A stretch of DNA of 64,000 bases, taken from positions 248,001 to 312,000 of the forward strand of contig CBDHEF010000001.1 of NCBI GenBank assembly GCA_965261945.1, given 5' to 3'. A model generated the notes under the pieces. That model was not told where the DNA came from. It searched no databases and saw nothing but the letters and a program-made list of their open reading frames with translations. Each line of letters starts with the position of its first letter. Position 1 is the stretch's first letter. Shown piece after piece: positions 1-8,040 of the stretch. Made by a program: the position numbers and the translations under genes. This DNA comes from VXOI01 sp965261945. GTDB taxonomy: Bacteria; Chloroflexota; Dehalococcoidia; Lucifugimonadales; UBA3495.

Positions 1-2
1 GC

Positions 3-908
3 GTGGGCGGCAGCACGATTTCCGATGCCGCCCGCATGATTGCCGTGCTGATGGCCGATGGCATCACCACTGTCGAGCAGCTTCGGCAGCAGGGCCACCG
101 GCAGGATATGATGCTATGCCCCGACCTTGTCGGCAAAACGCTCCCCCTTCAGGTGTCCATCCCCACCACGTTGTCGGCCGGAGAGTTCAACATGGGCGGC
201 GGAAACGTGCTGGATGACGGCGAGGGCCACAAGATTCGCGTGGGCCATCCCCGGCTTTACGCCGACCTCATCGTTCTGGACCCGGACATGACCGCCGGAA
301 CCCCGGATTGGCTGTGGCTGTCCACTGGCGTCAAGGCCCTGGACCACTGCATCGAGCGGCTGTATTGCCGTGGCAACCAGCCTGCCATAGACGCCCCGGT
401 ACTGTCCGCCGCCGAAATGCTGTTCAACTGCCTGCCCCGGTCGCGGCAGGCTGACGGAGACACCGAGGCCAGGCTGCAATGCCTGGTGGCGGCGTGGATG
501 TCCATGATGGGAGCGCCCAACTTTGCCGTCGGCCTTTCCCACGCCATCGGCCACATCGTCGGCGTCAAGTACGCCGTCGGTCATGGCTACACTTCATGCG
601 TCACGCAACCCTACGTCATGGAATACAACCGCCCGGCCTCCGCCGCCAAGCAGGCGCTGCTGGCCCGCGCCGCAGGCCACAACACAACCGGGATCAGCGA
701 TGAGGCAGCGGCGGAACTGGCAGCCCGCGCAGTTGACGATTTCATTCTCGGCCTCGGTATGCCCCACCGCCTGCGCGAGCTGGAAATACCCGAGGAAGAC
801 CTGCCGGACATCGCCGACCTCGTGCTGACCGACGGCGGCTGCCGCAACAACGCCGTCCCCATCACCGACGCCGCGCAGGTGATGGAGGTGCTGCGGCGGG
901 CCTTCTGA
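3..908 (+). CDS. Iron-containing alcohol dehydrogenase / maleylacetate reductase-like, 5' truncated
   Basis: The reading frame is open to the window edge, so the N-terminal nucleotide-binding half lies outside. What remains starts at the family's GGxSxxDxA cofactor motif (GGSTISDAAR). It continues through an SIPTTLSAGE segment like the usual IPTTAGTGSE, then a C-terminal helical domain with GLSHAIGHIVGVKYAVGHG, whose spaced histidines are the expected metal ligands. The family reduces or oxidises alcohols and aldehydes, or maleylacetate, with NAD(P)H; the substrate cannot be read from sequence. About 300 residues are present where a full protein has about 370-390. Confident as family, open as to substrate. 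Confidence 0.85.
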   Translation: MGGSTISDAARMIAVLMADGITTVEQLRQQGHRQDMMLCPDLVGKTLPLQVSIPTTLSAGEFNMGGGNVLDDGEGHKIRVGHPRLYADLIVLDPDMTAGTPDWLWLSTGVKALDHCIERLYCRGNQPAIDAPVLSAAEMLFNCLPRSRQADGDTEARLQCLVAAWMSMMGAPNFAVGLSHAIGHIVGVKYAVGHGYTSCVTQPYVMEYNRPASAAKQALLARAAGHNTTGISDEAAAELAARAVDDFILGLGMPHRLRELEIPEEDLPDIADLVLTDGGCRNNAVPITDAAQVMEVLRRAF

Positions 909-950
909 GTGTGCGCATCCCTCCAAGCCCCCCTTCACACGTCAATCATT

Positions 951-990
951 CCCTCTCCCTTGAGGGAGAGGGTGAGGGTGAGGGTGATAG
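951..990. repeat. Dispersed intergenic repeat, CCCTCTCCC/GGGAGAGGG family
   Basis: A CCCTCTCCCTTGAGGGAGAGGG dyad followed by GTGAGGGTGAGGGTG tails, lying between the Fe-ADH fragment and the LLM gene. The same core recurs near 2049, 22727, 24596, 41872, 45006, 46122, 49238 and 60872, always between genes. Confidence 0.7.
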
Positions 991-1039
991 GGTAAAGAAA
1001 GGAATTTTTCGATATAGCAGGATAGGAGGAGAAACAGAA

Positions 1040-1993
1040 ATGAAGTACGGATTTACGCTGCCGGGCCGCGGGCCCCTGGCCACTCCTGAAACCCTGGGGC
1101 GCATCGCTCGCGCGGGCGAAGAGCTGGGTTATGACGCGCTGTACACCGGCGACCACATTCTTGTACCGAGGAACATTGCCTCGCCGTATCCCTATACGGA
1201 GGGAGGCGAATTCCCTGGCAGCCCGTCGGGCGAGTCCATGGAGCAGTTGACGCTGCTGGCCTTTCTCGCCGGGCAGACCTCCCGGATCCGGCTGGTGACC
1301 AGCGTCATCATCGTACCTCATCGCAATCCGCTGGTGGCGGCAAAGGCCCTGTCCACGCTGGACGTGCTGTCCGGCGGTCGTCTGGTAGTGGGAGTTGGCG
1401 TAGGCTGGATGCGCGAGGAATTCGAGGCGCTGAACCTGCCGCCCTTCGAGGAGCGCGGCGCGGTCACCGACGAGTACATCCGGGCCTTCAAGGAGCTGTG
1501 GACCAGTGATGACCCTCACTTTGAGGGAAAGTACGTCAGCTTCGACAACATCAGCTTCCTGCCCAAGCCAGTGCAGAAGCCGCACCCGCCCATCTGGGTC
1601 GGCGGCGAGAGCCGTCCCGCCCTGCGCCGCACCGCCGAACTGGCCGACGGATGGTATCCGCTGGGATCCAACCCCACTTTCCCAATGGGGACGCCGCAAC
1701 AGCTTGCAGATGGGCTGCAACGCCTGGCCGCCTATGCCCGCCGCTTCGGACGCGACCCGTCGGAAATCGAGACCATCTACAGGACGCACCAGTTCGAGCT
1801 TACTGAGGCCGCGGCCGATGGCAACCGCCTGCCCTTCGTCGGCAACGCTGAGCAGGTGGCGTCCGACATCCGGGAATACCAGGACATGGGCGTCGGATCG
1901 CTGGTTCTGGACTTTCTGCGCCAGACGGAGGAGTTGGACGTGATGCTGGGGCGGATGGAGCGATTCGCGGGCGAGGTTTGGCCACTGGTGTAG
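1040..1993 (+). CDS. LLM-class F420/flavin-dependent oxidoreductase
   Basis: A 317-residue protein of the luciferase-like monooxygenase superfamily, a TIM barrel that uses F420 or FMN. Visible hallmarks are an N-terminal beta strand MKYGFTLPGRGPL, the YDALYTGDH segment, RIRLVTSVIIVPHRNP, the LSGGRLVVGVGVGWMREEFEALN block and KPHPPIWVGGES. These resemble the TIGR03619-type F420-dependent subgroup. The ATG at 1040 was chosen because AGGAGGA lies 9 nt upstream; the frame is open further upstream through the repeat but without start signals. Flanked by an Fe-ADH and an aldo/keto reductase, it is probably part of a catabolic or detoxifying oxidoreductase set. Substrate unknown. Confidence 0.88.
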   Translation: MKYGFTLPGRGPLATPETLGRIARAGEELGYDALYTGDHILVPRNIASPYPYTEGGEFPGSPSGESMEQLTLLAFLAGQTSRIRLVTSVIIVPHRNPLVAAKALSTLDVLSGGRLVVGVGVGWMREEFEALNLPPFEERGAVTDEYIRAFKELWTSDDPHFEGKYVSFDNISFLPKPVQKPHPPIWVGGESRPALRRTAELADGWYPLGSNPTFPMGTPQQLADGLQRLAAYARRFGRDPSEIETIYRTHQFELTEAAADGNRLPFVGNAEQVASDIREYQDMGVGSLVLDFLRQTEELDVMLGRMERFAGEVWPLV

Positions 1994-2048
1994 ATTATGG
2001 AAGAGCAGGCCGGGTCATCCTTCGCATATTGAAGGCAGATACGCCCTC

Positions 2049-2083
2049 CCGCTAACCCTCTCCCAGAGGGAGAGGGTTAGCGG
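2049..2083. repeat. Perfect 16-bp inverted repeat, terminator-like, between convergent genes
   Basis: CCGCTAACCCTCTCCC and its exact complement flank a 3-nt loop (AGA). It sits between two convergent genes and belongs to the CCCTCTCCC repeat family. There is no T run, so if it terminates transcription it would do so poorly or on both strands. Confidence 0.7.
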
Positions 2084-2110
2084 CGCCTAATACTCCGGTC
2101 TGCTCTCGTG

Positions 2111-3082
2111 TTACTCCCGGAAGTCCCGCTCGTAGAGTTCGCGGAGCCGCTGTAGGTGGGCATCGGGGATGGGGGGCAGGTCCACGCAGCGGGCGATTTC
2201 CTCAGCCTCCGCGGCGTTCTTGACGCCGGGAACCGTGGAGTCTATGTCGCGGTTCATCAGGCTGAAAACCATCGCCGCCTGCGACAGGGTTTCTATCGGC
2301 CCGTCCAGCAGGAAGTCCAGCATGGCGGCCTTGCGCAGGTCGGCCTGCATCAGCGCGTCGCCGGGCGCCGGCGGACGGTCGAGGGCTGGCGTGAGGGCGC
2401 CGGCGGCGTGGGAGCGGATGCCGATGACGCCCATGCCATGGCTCTTGGCCAGCGGGATGATCTGCCCGTTGTCGAATACGTCCGCTCCGGGTGGCTTGAG
2501 TTCCTGCGCCGTGAGGTTGAGCAGGTTGTAGTAGGCCAGAACGGTGTCGTACTCGCCGCTTTCCAAAATCCGCAGCATCGTGGGCACATGGTGGTCCATG
2601 GCGGAGAGGCCGATGTAGCGGGTCTTGCCGGCTTGCTGCATCTCCCTGTAGGCATCCAGCACCGGCCCCAGCACGTCGTCGCCTGTGATCGAATCCCTGG
2701 CCTCGCCGCGATACTCAGTGAAGCGGTTGTGGACATGAAGCACGTCCACCGAGTCCCGCCGCAGCAGGGACAGGCTGGCGTCCACGGATCGGCGCACGGC
2801 CCCGGATACGTCGTCCATATCGTCGGCCCGCAGCCTTACCTTGGTGGCGACTACCACGTCCTCGGTGCGGCCCTCAAGGGCCTTGCCGAGGGCTCCCTCA
2901 GCCTTGCCGTCTCCGTAAGAGGGGGCAACGTCGAAGAAGGTGATGCCCAGCTCCAGCGCCCGATGTACCGAGCGGATGGCCTCTGCCTCGGTAGTCGCCC
3001 CCCAGACTTGTCCGATACCGCCGCCGCCGAACCCGGCGCGGGAAACGGTTAGGCCGGTACGGCCCAGTGTGCTGTATTCCAT
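2111..3082 (-). CDS. Aldo/keto reductase
   Basis: A 323-residue (alpha/beta)8 NADPH-dependent reductase. The N-terminus MEYSTLGRTGLTVSRAGFG is the usual AKR opening. The catalytic tetrad is recognisable: Asp in FFDVAPSYG, Tyr in the same segment, Lys in DVVVATKV, His in VDVLHVHNRF. The C-terminal NRDIDSTVPGVKNAAEAEE is the cofactor-binding loop. It resembles the L-galactose/D-threo-aldose dehydrogenase branch more than the aflatoxin-type branch, but the substrate is not determinable. The 3-bp gap to the next gene start upstream suggests co-transcription with the HEPN-associated ORFs or a shared intergenic region. Confidence 0.9.
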   Translation of the reverse strand: MEYSTLGRTGLTVSRAGFGGGGIGQVWGATTEAEAIRSVHRALELGITFFDVAPSYGDGKAEGALGKALEGRTEDVVVATKVRLRADDMDDVSGAVRRSVDASLSLLRRDSVDVLHVHNRFTEYRGEARDSITGDDVLGPVLDAYREMQQAGKTRYIGLSAMDHHVPTMLRILESGEYDTVLAYYNLLNLTAQELKPPGADVFDNGQIIPLAKSHGMGVIGIRSHAAGALTPALDRPPAPGDALMQADLRKAAMLDFLLDGPIETLSQAAMVFSLMNRDIDSTVPGVKNAAEAEEIARCVDLPPIPDAHLQRLRELYERDFRE

Positions 3083-3086
3083 GTCG

Positions 3087-3521
3087 CTAATCCTGTCCTT
3101 CCACTGCCGCGGGCGAAAGCCTTTGGGCGGTTATGATGTAGGCTCGGCGAATTTCCTTTCCGAGCAGCTCCACGTCGATTAGTTCAACTAGATCGTGCTG
3201 GATTTCCATGGCCTCGTAAATCGGCTCCAGTCCGTGGTCATTGGGAGCCAAGAGTGTGCTGCGTGGGCGTTTCCACCATTGTTCCAAGTCCAACGCTTTG
3301 TTGACGCCTTTAGAAAAGGCTTGCCGAGTAGGGTTGTCGTAGTCCGTGGACCACGGGGCCGCCGCCGTTACAATCCAGTCATTGCCGGATTGAAGATAAT
3401 CGTCATATGTTGTCCAGAGGAACCCAAAGAAGGAAAACGGGCCGTGTTCCCCGGAAAATTCGCGCTCGAATTTGACCAGCCCTTCAATCGTGGGCTTGTG
3501 ATTTACGAGTATCGGCCTCAC
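3087..3521 (-). CDS. Uncharacterised 144-residue protein coupled to a HEPN gene
   Basis: I do not recognise the family. The protein is soluble and rich in aromatic residues (FSFFGFLWTTYDDYL, DLEQWWKRP), and has a C-terminal segment ELIDVELLGKEIRRAYIITAQ that vaguely recalls the tail of minimal nucleotidyltransferases. No GSxxxG...DxD active site is present. Its ATG overlaps the stop codon of the upstream HEPN remnant (ATGA), so the two were translationally coupled. By position it may be the partner (antitoxin or regulator) of that HEPN protein; this is inference from gene order only. Confidence 0.55.
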   Translation of the reverse strand: MRPILVNHKPTIEGLVKFEREFSGEHGPFSFFGFLWTTYDDYLQSGNDWIVTAAAPWSTDYDNPTRQAFSKGVNKALDLEQWWKRPRSTLLAPNDHGLEPIYEAMEIQHDLVELIDVELLGKEIRRAYIITAQRLSPAAVEGQD

Positions 3522-3932
3522 AACGCCTCCAATATCCGTTCTGCGGCCGGAATCATGACTTCAGCGGTCGGCAGTTCAGAGTCAGCGCCGGGTGGCGAGT
3601 AGCGCAGTTCAGCGCTCCATTTTGCTACGGTGTCCCAATCCTGCTTCATGCCGACCGCAATCTGTTCGCGAATACCGGAGAGATACAACAAAACTCCCAA
3701 GTCGTGGGTTCTGAACGAGCGATAGTTCTGCGGCTTCCCTTCCGGCCTCCGGGAACCTACTCCAGCCCAGAGTTTCGCATATTCGGGCTTTCAACGCCAA
3801 TTCCACGGCGTAGCCGCACAGGTAAGGTGCTCCTTCGTTTCTTCCCGCCGCAAGAAGCGCGCGGGCATCTTCCAAGCGCTCGGCGGACAGCAGGCGCAAC
3901 GTCGTTGTGTTTAACAAAGTAAATCCGGGCAT
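3518..3932 (-). pseudogene. HEPN-domain protein, broken by a frameshift
   Basis: Two overlapping frames together make one HEPN protein. The first (from 3932) reads LLNTTTLRLLSAERLEDARALL, then GAPYLCGYAVELALKARIC. The second (ending 3518) reads FRTHDLGVLLYLSGIREQ, then DWDTVAKWSAELRYSPPG and AAERILEAL. In intact relatives these blocks are contiguous. The frame changes between about 3735 and 3760, where FPEAGREAAEL runs out of register with NYRSFRTHD. HEPN domains are RNase-like toxins or helical partners in toxin-antitoxin and defence modules. A sequencing error cannot be excluded for this gene alone, but three other toxin genes in the window are broken too. Confidence 0.7.
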
Positions 3933-3973
3933 TCAAGAAATATGCGCGGCGGCGCCTGTGCCGCCGCCGCACA

Positions 3974-4384
3974 CTAATCCGCCACGTCTCCCTCGGCCAA
4001 CTGGAACAGGATACCGTGGGAGCTGCTGGTCTCGATGTTCAGGTTCCGGTACCCGAATGGGCTGACCGAGGGGCCCTCGCCGCGTATTTCGTTGCCCTTG
4101 GCTTTCAGGTCCGCAAAAATCTGGTCGATGCCTTCCACGCCCCAGGCCACGTGCATCACGCCGGGGCCGGTGGCCTGCAACTGCCGGGCCATGGGGGTGT
4201 CGTCGCGCAGCGGCTCGAAGAAGTCAACGTAGGTCTCGCCGATGCGGTAGAGGATGGACTTGAAGCCCCGGTCCTCGAACTCATCCCGGGAAATGGGCGC
4301 GAGGGAGAAGTTGCGCTCTATGTAGCCAGCCATGTCGTCAATGCTTTCGACAACGAAGGTAATGTGATGCACCTTGTTCAGCAT
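3974..4384 (-). CDS. VOC-family (glyoxalase/dioxygenase superfamily) protein
   Basis: 136 residues made of two beta-alpha-beta-beta-beta modules. MLNKVHHITFVVESIDDMAGYI begins the first, with the metal-ligand histidine in HHITF. GPGVMHVAWGVEGIDQIFADL begins the second, and the last strand ends in HGILFQLAE. The pattern is close to methylmalonyl-CoA epimerase / glyoxalase I members that act on small acyl or keto substrates. The start at 4384 was chosen because GGAGG precedes it at 5-8 nt; an in-frame ATG at 4396 and a longer extension to 4597 are less likely. The hydrolase gene is transcribed divergently. Confidence 0.8.
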   Translation of the reverse strand: MLNKVHHITFVVESIDDMAGYIERNFSLAPISRDEFEDRGFKSILYRIGETYVDFFEPLRDDTPMARQLQATGPGVMHVAWGVEGIDQIFADLKAKGNEIRGEGPSVSPFGYRNLNIETSSSHGILFQLAEGDVAD

Positions 4385-4562
4385 GGTGTCCTCCATTTCT
4401 TTACTGAATTCTGTGTCGGCTGCCAGCCACCGGCCGCCACGGTGACGGAGAGAGGAATAGGCTGGTAGACTTGAGGCAAGCCTATTGGTTTTGGCGGCCC
4501 GGCACAAGTCCCGTCCGGGCGGCGATGCCATAGCCGCGACATCAGTTCGAGGGAGAGCAGTT

Positions 4563-5405
4563 ATGCCCACCTTTTCCGCATCCGACGGCGTGAACATCTA
4601 CTACGAAGTGGCCGGACAGGGAACGCCCCTGTTGCTCAGTCATGAGTTCGCGGGCGACATCACAAGTTGGGAGCCACAGGTCAACTTCTTTGCCCGTCGC
4701 TACCGGGTCATCACGTACTGCCATCGCGGCTACCTGCCATCGGATGTGCCGGACGATCCGGCGGCCTATTCCCAGGAGCATCTGGTGTCGGATATGCGGG
4801 AGTTGCTGGAGCATCTGGACATTGAGCAGGCATACATCGGAGGACTGTCAATGGGCGGCAGCGCGGCGGTGTCCTTCGCCATCGCCCACCCGGAGATGTG
4901 CCGTGCCCTGATTGTAGCTTCGGCCGGTTCGGGAACCACCGACCGCGACCGGTTGCTGGCCTCGTGGCAGGCGCTCAGCGAGTTGATGCTGACCGAAGGC
5001 ATGGAGAAGTTCGCCGAGGGTTATGCCAACGGCCCGGAAAGGGTGCAGTTCCGGCGGAAGGACCCGGTGGGATGGGAGAAATTCCGGGCCGGCCTCGCTG
5101 CCCACTCGGCCCGGGGATCCGCCTTCACCTTCCGCGGCGTACAGATGAAACGCCCGACCATCTACCAGTTGGAAGAGCAATTGCGCCGGATTGACGTTCC
5201 GGCGCTGGCGCTGGTGGGTGACGAGGATGAGCCATGCCTGGAGCCGGGGCTGTTTATGAAGCGGGCGATACCGCGCTGCGGCTTGGCCATCTTCCCGCAG
5301 AGCGGCCACACTATCAACCTGGAGGAACCGGCCCTGTTTAATCAGACTATTCTGGACTTCCTGACCGCCGTGGAAGCCGACCGCTGGCCTCGGCGAGGTG
5401 AGTAG
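4563..5405 (+). CDS. Alpha/beta-fold hydrolase
   Basis: 280 residues. The nucleophile elbow GLSMGGSAA carries the catalytic Ser, the acid is the Asp within ALVGDEDEP, and the base is the His of SGHTINLEEP. The N-terminus (SDGVNIYYEVAGQGTPLLLSHEF, in parts) fits the haloperoxidase/epoxide-hydrolase/3-oxoadipate-enol-lactonase-like group with a small lid. Substrate not determinable. The ATG at 4563 has GGGAG upstream. The gene is divergent from the VOC protein and convergent with an LLM oxidoreductase, so it may be part of the same xenobiotic-type catabolic neighbourhood. Confidence 0.88.
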   Translation: MPTFSASDGVNIYYEVAGQGTPLLLSHEFAGDITSWEPQVNFFARRYRVITYCHRGYLPSDVPDDPAAYSQEHLVSDMRELLEHLDIEQAYIGGLSMGGSAAVSFAIAHPEMCRALIVASAGSGTTDRDRLLASWQALSELMLTEGMEKFAEGYANGPERVQFRRKDPVGWEKFRAGLAAHSARGSAFTFRGVQMKRPTIYQLEEQLRRIDVPALALVGDEDEPCLEPGLFMKRAIPRCGLAIFPQSGHTINLEEPALFNQTILDFLTAVEADRWPRRGE

Positions 5406-5411
5406 AGGCGC

Positions 5412-6434
5412 CTACTCGTGCAACTCCGCGATGATTTTTCGCAGTTGATGTTCGTCGTCCGTTCCGGCCACGTCCATGCCGAAGACCACCTCATTCAGCA
5501 GGCCGTCGTAGCGTTCCTTAACGGCGGCTGCGACCTGGTCGTACTCCTCCGCTATCGCGAAGCAGTCGAAAATGTCATCGGTAATCAGGCCGGTCATATC
5601 GTCCCACTGGCCTTTGAGCGACATTTCATGCAACCGGACGCAGACGTCCTCGAAGCCGTGGACCTCCAGCACCGGCGTGTAAGTGCGAGTGGAGGAATAG
5701 AAGGCGATCTGCCGCCGGACTGCGTGTTTCCGTTCTTCGATGGCCGCCCGGTTGGGGCCGGTGATTATGAAACTGGAGCCGGTGAGATTGACGGCTTGAG
5801 CTTCCCGGCCGGCCCGTCCGGCGTCGTCGGCGATGTTGGGCATGATGCGTTGCTTCAGATATTCAGGTGAGCACAAGGGGTGCAGCGACAGCCCATCGCA
5901 CACCTCCCCGGCCACCCGGCAGTTGTAGGCGTTGACCGCGCTTATGAACACCGGCGGGCGGGGCTGCTCCGACGGGCCGGGGCTGAAAAAGGGAGTCATC
6001 AGCGAGAAGTTGTAATGCTCCCCGTGGTAGGCCAGCCGCGTCCCGTTCTGCCAGGCGTCCCAAATGGCGTGGAGCGACTGCACGTATTCCCGAATCCGAG
6101 GGCCGGGCGCCGCCCATTGGGTCGAGAAGCGCCGCTCAATATGGCCCTTGACCTGAGTCCCCAAGCCCAGCCGGAACCGCCCGCCGGAAAGGTTCTGCAA
6201 ATCCATGGCGGCGTAGGCGAAAACCATAGGGGATCGAGGAAAGGCGATGGCGACCCGAGGCTCCAGCGTAACCCGCGAAGTGGTGGTCGCCGCAAGCGCC
6301 AGGGGAAGCAAGGGGTCATGCCCCGTTTCCTCGGTGCACAGGCCGTCGTAGCCCATGCCCTCGGCCCACTTCGCTTCATCGGGAATGCCCTTGATGTTGC
6401 TTGTGTTCAAGTGATACAGCACCCGGAATCCCAT
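5412..6434 (-). CDS. LLM-class F420/flavin-dependent oxidoreductase
   Basis: 340-residue luciferase-like TIM barrel. Diagnostic segments are KWAEGMGYDGLCTEETGHDP, TTTSRVTLEPRVAIAFPRSP (the usual strand carrying the non-prolyl cis bond), NLSGGRFRLGLGTQVKGH and RPPVFISAVN. It is closest in layout to the TIGR03617-type F420-dependent group. ATG 6434 is used because GGAGG lies 5-6 nt upstream; an upstream extension to 6530 has no ribosome-binding site. Its stop is a few bases from the convergent hydrolase stop. It is one of three LLM paralogs in this window, which differ strongly from each other. Confidence 0.87.
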   Translation of the reverse strand: MGFRVLYHLNTSNIKGIPDEAKWAEGMGYDGLCTEETGHDPLLPLALAATTTSRVTLEPRVAIAFPRSPMVFAYAAMDLQNLSGGRFRLGLGTQVKGHIERRFSTQWAAPGPRIREYVQSLHAIWDAWQNGTRLAYHGEHYNFSLMTPFFSPGPSEQPRPPVFISAVNAYNCRVAGEVCDGLSLHPLCSPEYLKQRIMPNIADDAGRAGREAQAVNLTGSSFIITGPNRAAIEERKHAVRRQIAFYSSTRTYTPVLEVHGFEDVCVRLHEMSLKGQWDDMTGLITDDIFDCFAIAEEYDQVAAAVKERYDGLLNEVVFGMDVAGTDDEHQLRKIIAELHE

Positions 6435-6544
6435 CGCTTCCTCCGTCTTTGCCGCCCAACCGTTCATCCTGAATCCTGTGGAAGGACGAACGGCTGGACC
6501 TCCCTCATACACACATATCCGAATACACACGTATCCGAAAATCT

Positions 6545-7294
6545 CTACTTGGCGGTAAACCCACCGTCCACAACCAACTCCGCGCCAGTGATGTAGGACG
6601 CCTCGTCCGATGCCAGGAACAGCACGGCGTTGGCGACCTCGATGGTGCGCCCTTCCCGGCCCATCGGGACGTCGTTCATCAGCCTCTCCCGGCGGGCGTC
6701 GCCCCGCTGGAACGATGTCAGCATGGGCGGCATCATGCCCGGATGCACCGAGTTGATACGGATGCCTTCCTTGGCGTGCTGTACCGCCGTGGCCTTGGTG
6801 AGCAGCCGCACAGCGCCCTTGGAGGCGTTGTAGCCTGGATGCACCGATTCCTGCCCGACTATGCCGGAGATGGACGAGATGTTGACGATGGAGCCGCCGC
6901 CAATCTTCTGCATTTCCGGCACGGCGTGCTTGGTGCCCAGGAACACGCCGCGGGCGTTGATGTTCAGCAGGCGGTCCCAGGCGTCGGTGCTGCGGAAGTC
7001 GGTCTCGCCGCTGCCGCTGATGCCCGCGTTGTTGACCAGCACGTCCAGCTTGCCGAAGCGGGCCACGACCTGCTCCACCGCGGCGATCCAGGATTCTTCC
7101 TCTGACACGTTCAGGTTGACGAACATCGCCTCGCCGCCGGCCTCGGCAATCTCGGCCTCGACCCGCCGCCCGTCTTCCTCGCGTATGTCTCCGATGGCTA
7201 CCCTGGCGCCCTCACGGGCCAACAGCCTGCATTCTTCGGCACCCATGCCGTTGGCTCCGCCGGATACCAGGGCAACCTTTCCTTCCAGTCTCAT
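6545..7294 (-). CDS. SDR-family NAD(P)-dependent oxidoreductase
   Basis: 249-residue classical short-chain dehydrogenase. The Rossmann glycine motif is SGGANGMGAE, the NNAG motif is VLVNNAGISG, and the catalytic Ser-Tyr-Lys lies in NISSISG and YNASKGA. FLASDEASYITGAELVVDGG closes the fold. Asp in IGDIREED after strand 2 suggests NAD preference. A paralog of similar length (8041-8823) lies 0.8 kb away in the opposite orientation. AGGGAGG is about 14 nt upstream of the ATG. Substrate unknown. Confidence 0.92.
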   Translation of the reverse strand: MRLEGKVALVSGGANGMGAEECRLLAREGARVAIGDIREEDGRRVEAEIAEAGGEAMFVNLNVSEEESWIAAVEQVVARFGKLDVLVNNAGISGSGETDFRSTDAWDRLLNINARGVFLGTKHAVPEMQKIGGGSIVNISSISGIVGQESVHPGYNASKGAVRLLTKATAVQHAKEGIRINSVHPGMMPPMLTSFQRGDARRERLMNDVPMGREGRTIEVANAVLFLASDEASYITGAELVVDGGFTAK

Positions 7295-7439
7295 AATCGC
7301 TTTAGACCCTCCCTGTGGATTCTTGGCGCGTTCCGGGCGGTTTGTGTCATATAGCCCGGGTTGCGCCGGTTCGTGCTAGGATACCCCAATCGTCCGTTCT
7401 TCGCAGTATGCGAAAAGCAGGGCGGGGCACAATGCCGGT

Positions 7440-7654
7440 ATGCCCCGCCGCTACCGGCCAAGAGAAGCTATCCGAGTGCTTCAACGACTCGGTTGGGAAG
7501 TGATCCGGCAGCGGGGCAGTCATGTCGGGGCAGTCATGTAAGGTTAAGAAGGCCAGGCGGTGGGTATCCAGTTTCAGTTTCCTTGTCGGACCCGCCGGTT
7601 GATCCAGGCACATCTATTTCCATCGCAAGGAAATGCGATATGACCGGCCCGTAG
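7440..7654 (+). pseudogene. hicA: HicA-like toxin gene inactivated by a 14-bp tandem duplication
   Basis: From ATG 7440 the frame reads MPRRYRPREAIRVLQRLGWE, then VIRQRGSHV, a HicA opening with the GSH active-site turn, and stops at 7539-7541. An exact tandem copy of the 14-mer CGGGGCAGTCATGT (7512-7525 and 7526-7539) shifts the frame. Deleting one copy restores a 66-residue protein continuing RLRRPGGGYPVSVSLSDPPV to a TAG at 7652, as expected for HicA, a small dsRBD-like RNase toxin. The HicB-like partner follows 31 bp downstream. So the toxin is dead by one identifiable event while the antitoxin-like gene remains open. Confidence 0.75.
7512..7539. repeat. Exact 14-bp tandem duplication inside hicA
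   Basis: CGGGGCAGTCATGT occurs twice head to tail with no mismatch. Its length (14, not a multiple of three) explains the hicA frameshift. Confidence 0.95.
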
Positions 7655-7685
7655 TTGACGGCGTTGATGGAGGAATACCTTTAAG

Positions 7686-8039
7686 CTGGAGACAAAGAAA
7701 ATTACGGTGATGGTCTATCCTTGTGAAAGCGGCTACGTCGCATATATGCCCCTGTTTCCAGGCTGTACTACCCAGGGCGAAACAGTAGAAGACGCTTTTT
7801 GTATGGCGAAGGAGTCATTGGAGTTGGCTCTCTACGAACCCGATGAGTTCGACTCTTTTGCGCTTGACGCTTACTCCGAGGATGTGGTGGTCGGCACAGT
7901 GGAGATTGCGTTTCCGATAATACCCGGCGCCGATTGGAAATTTGGCGAGGACGCTCAGCGATATGTGGGCGAATTGTTAGACATGGAGACTGTTTTAGAC
8001 ATGGAGACTGTTGAGGTAGCAAAAATCACGGAGGACTGA
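7686..8039 (+). CDS. hicB: HicB-like antitoxin
   Basis: About 117 residues. The N-terminal ITVMVYPCESGYVAYMPLFP, then GCTTQGETVEDAFCMAKESL, is the HicB partial RNase-H fold, normally the antitoxin to HicA. The start is uncertain. GGAGGA at 7669-7674 points to a start near 7686 (CTG), and this aligns with the paralog at 8938; GTG 7707 or ATG 7710 would remove the first beta strand. The C-terminus contains an exact in-frame 18-bp tandem duplication (7977-7994 and 7995-8012) giving LDMETV twice. The toxin partner upstream is broken. No DNA-binding domain follows the HicB domain. Confidence 0.75.
   Translation: METKKITVMVYPCESGYVAYMPLFPGCTTQGETVEDAFCMAKESLELALYEPDEFDSFALDAYSEDVVVGTVEIAFPIIPGADWKFGEDAQRYVGELLDMETVLDMETVEVAKITED
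7977..8012. repeat. Exact 18-bp tandem duplication inside hicB
   Basis: TTAGACATGGAGACTGTT is present twice in direct contact with no mismatch. It is in frame and encodes LDMETV twice near the C-terminus. Confidence 0.95.
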
Positions 8040-8040
8040 A

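Noticed and set aside
911..1039. N-terminal extension of the first LLM protein
   Set aside because: It translates the CCCTCTCCC repeat and the true start has a clear AG-rich ribosome-binding site at 1024-1030.
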